Assembly (NCBI GenBank): GCA_944392125.1
Contig: CALXVP010000004.1
Span: 52,979 to 116,978, forward strand
Source of the DNA: an uncultured Alphaproteobacteria bacterium
GTDB taxonomy: Bacteria > Pseudomonadota > Alphaproteobacteria > CAAHEQ01 > UBA3637
DNA: 64,000 nucleotides
Direction of reading: 5' to 3'
Part shown: one piece after another, positions 63,607 to 64,000 of the stretch
Position numbering within the stretch: position 1 is the stretch's first letter
How the letters are laid out: each line of letters begins with the position of its first letter
Position numbers and translations under genes: made by a program
Notes under the pieces: model-generated
What the model was told of the DNA's origin: nothing
The model's input: only the letters and a program-made list of their open reading frames with translations
Databases searched by the model: none

Positions 63607-63620
63607 AGTTACAAAAAAAG

Positions 63621-63649
63621 AACCCCGCAGGTGTTATTCCCGCGGGGTT
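63621..63649 (-). terminator. terminator of the HU gene
   Basis: AACCCCGC...GCGGGGTT stem with a seven-base T run on the minus strand. It separates the HU gene from the silent hsdS. Confidence 0.85.
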
Positions 63650-63666
63650 TTTAGAAACTGTATAAA

Positions 63667-63939
63667 TTACTTTACAGCTTTTTTCAAAACTGCACCGGCT
63701 TTGAACTTAGGAGCTTTTGATGCCGGGATTTTGATTTCTTTACCGGTAGCAGGATTGCGACCTTTACGAGCGGCGCGTTTTGCTACTTCAAATGTACCGA
63801 AACCAGTGATTTGAACTGATTCACCTTTTTTCAATGCTTTTGTAACAACAGCTACAACAGCGTTTACCAATTCATTTGCGGCAGCTTTAGAGGCTTTAGC
63901 TTCTTTAGCAACTGCTTCAACAAATTCAGTTTTATTCAT
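63667..63939 (-). CDS. HU-family DNA-binding protein
   Basis: 90 residues from the ATG at 63939 (AAGGAAAA upstream); the longer frame to 63981 adds 14 residues without a site. The HU signature GFGTFEVAKRAARKGRNPATGKEI is intact with the Pro that intercalates DNA (RNPATG). It bends and compacts DNA and assists recombination and replication. It is a core gene marking the right edge of island 2. Confidence 0.95.
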   Translation of the reverse strand: MNKTEFVEAVAKEAKASKAAANELVNAVVAVVTKALKKGESVQITGFGTFEVAKRAARKGRNPATGKEIKIPASKAPKFKAGAVLKKAVK

Positions 63940-64000
63940 GTTTAATTTTCCTTTCTTAACGTTAAGTTTATAGAGGTTCATGACGCCTCCGCTTATGATT

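Larger units (their letters stand above)
63062..63609 (-). pseudogene. silent inverted half-hsdS
   Basis: On the minus strand, WEQRKFDEVIARIATGLNPR leads into a different target-recognition domain and ends at the conserved ITLHQRERLS. The part upstream of WEQRK has no start codon and runs into the HU terminator, so it cannot be translated as it stands. It is therefore a storage copy for the expressed half-hsdS. The visible TTG at 63301 would give only a partial chain. Confidence 0.85.

Overview
The window looks like a chromosome segment of an AT-rich alphaproteobacterium, probably an uncultured host-associated lineage. The clues are a ParE-type topoisomerase, CtpA and RppH, an Hpt/OmpR/EnvZ-like relay, rplM-rpsI, a class A RNase P RNA, an HU gene, CCA-encoding tRNA genes and recurrent TTGNNN-17-TANNNT promoters. 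The taxonomic placement is inferred from protein character only; no rRNA is present.

Core block 1 (1-17.5 kb): a lipoprotein, parE, a CMP-kinase-like gene, ctpA and rppH, an Hpt/response regulator/histidine kinase cluster, a short divergent metK, a glycosyltransferase, and a four-gene overlapping operon joining a split CHR transporter to cysD-cysN. A cyclophilin, Hsp20, a small HTH protein, an SPFH protein and tRNA-Ala(GGC) follow.

Island 1 (about 17.6-42 kb) starts after tRNA-Ala. It carries an AbiEi/AbiEii pair bounded by a 53-bp direct repeat, a decayed integration module (nonsense-mutated HTH gene, DUF2924 gene, internally deleted serine recombinase), a replication-like gene with internal iterons and a nitroreductase. 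Next come a GmrSD-like DUF262/DUF1524 nuclease and a complete type I restriction system. Its operon contains a HEPN-motif protein and an AAA ATPase, and its hsdS faces an inverted spare half-gene between 93-bp inverted repeats, beside a serine invertase. A nucleotide-themed group follows (phosphatase, acetyltransferase, Nudix, P-loop kinase, GNAT, kinase-ASCH, SLOG), and the SLOG gene is preceded by a structured RNA leader.

Core block 2 (about 42-51.9 kb): a PEBP-family protein, a NapH-like ferredoxin, a 1654-residue protein with an M48-like metalloprotease motif at one end and a kinase-like domain at the other, rpsI-rplM, rnpB and tRNA-Pro(TGG).

Island 2 (about 51.9-63.6 kb) lies between tRNA-Pro and the HU gene. 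It carries a Y-family polymerase, DUF1737 and macro-domain genes, EndA, a second SLOG gene with a second copy of the same RNA leader, a vWA protein, a WYL regulator, and a second type I modification locus. That locus has HsdM, a half-size HsdS, a tyrosine recombinase and an inverted silent half-HsdS, but no HsdR in view.

The strongest candidate for something undescribed is the pair of about 205-237 nt RNA leaders upstream of the SLOG genes. They share layout, a covarying closing stem, two mutually exclusive hairpins, a terminator-like hairpin and a matching promoter, which is riboswitch-like architecture that I do not recognise. Second are two independently switched hsdS loci, using different recombinase classes, within 30 kb. 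Third is the metalloprotease-kinase fusion.
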